33,305 bases of DNA, taken from Alphaproteobacteria bacterium. GTDB taxonomy: Bacteria > Pseudomonadota > Alphaproteobacteria > RF32 > CAG-239. Location of the stretch: contig JAFTLF010000092.1 in assembly GCA_017452885.1 (NCBI GenBank), positions 1 to 33,305 on the forward strand. The letters run 5' to 3'. This document shows positions 33,296 through 33,305 of this stretch, one piece after another. Position 1 is the first letter of the stretch. Every line of letters starts with the position of its first letter. The notes under the pieces are model-generated. The model was not told the DNA's origin, did not search any database, and was given only the letters and a program-made list of their open reading frames with translations. The position numbers were made by a program, and so were the translations under genes.

Positions 33296-33305
33296 GCTGT
33301 TAAAA

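Noticed and set aside
1-33305. UGA reassigned to tryptophan (code 4)
   Set aside because: Trp codons in the genes checked are TGG, and recognisable proteins run full length without internal TGA except ylxR, where the expected residue is Gly.
1-33305. CRISPR array, prophage, integrase or intact insertion sequence
   Set aside because: No regularly spaced direct repeats, no transposase or integrase, and no phage structural genes were seen.

Overview
This window is an ordinary stretch of chromosome from an AT-rich alphaproteobacterium, probably an uncultured gut-type lineage (inference). Evidence: the order rimP-nusA-ylxR/L7Ae-infB ... rbfA-truB-rpsO-pnp, an IF-2 with an alphaproteobacterial N-terminus, a two-domain Nfu protein, DUF2336 and DUF2333 family proteins, and paired GANTC sites. 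I see no rRNA, tRNA, CRISPR array, intact insertion sequence or prophage.

Layout. 1-5.6 kb: AmpG-like permease, a convergent SDR oxidoreductase, guanylate kinase, a convergent exported Sel1-repeat protein, cysteine synthase and LptG. 5.7-11.1 kb: rimP-nusA-ylxR(L7Ae)-infB, preceded by an attenuator-like hairpin and closed by a strong terminator. 11.1-11.4 kb: a gene-free stretch with terminators and a palindromic repeat. 11.4-15.6 kb: ftsK (minus), then fabD-fabG. 15.6-19.9 kb: rbfA-truB-rpsO-pnp; ftsK-fabD-fabG thus separate infB from rbfA. 20-23.2 kb: a small membrane protein, rplY (short bL25), pth, ychF and trmL. 23.2-32.8 kb: a minus-strand block read murJ, DUF2333, nfu, a Bax-like glucosaminidase, DUF2336, HD-GYP, gloB and a 601-residue protein with a possible CE-clan cysteine protease core. 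33.0-33.3 kb: a small unknown gene with a near-consensus promoter.

Most genes serve core functions: translation and RNA turnover, envelope and peptidoglycan work (ampG, lptG, ftsK, murJ, bax), fatty-acid synthesis, Fe-S assembly and methylglyoxal detoxification.

Four observations deserve attention. (1) Four long intergenic hairpins share a TGTAC-loop-GTACA tip. They have different but internally complementary arms and sit just 3' of fabG, rpsO, pnp and rplY. (2) YlxR-L7Ae is cut by an in-frame TGA where a glycine is expected, while none of the other 31 open frames ends in TGA. (3) The DUF2333 gene is cut by an in-frame TAA just before its membrane helix. (4) The 601-residue protein shows an ordered His-Glu-Gln-Asp-Cys pattern. 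All coordinates and pairings were read by eye; no database search was run.
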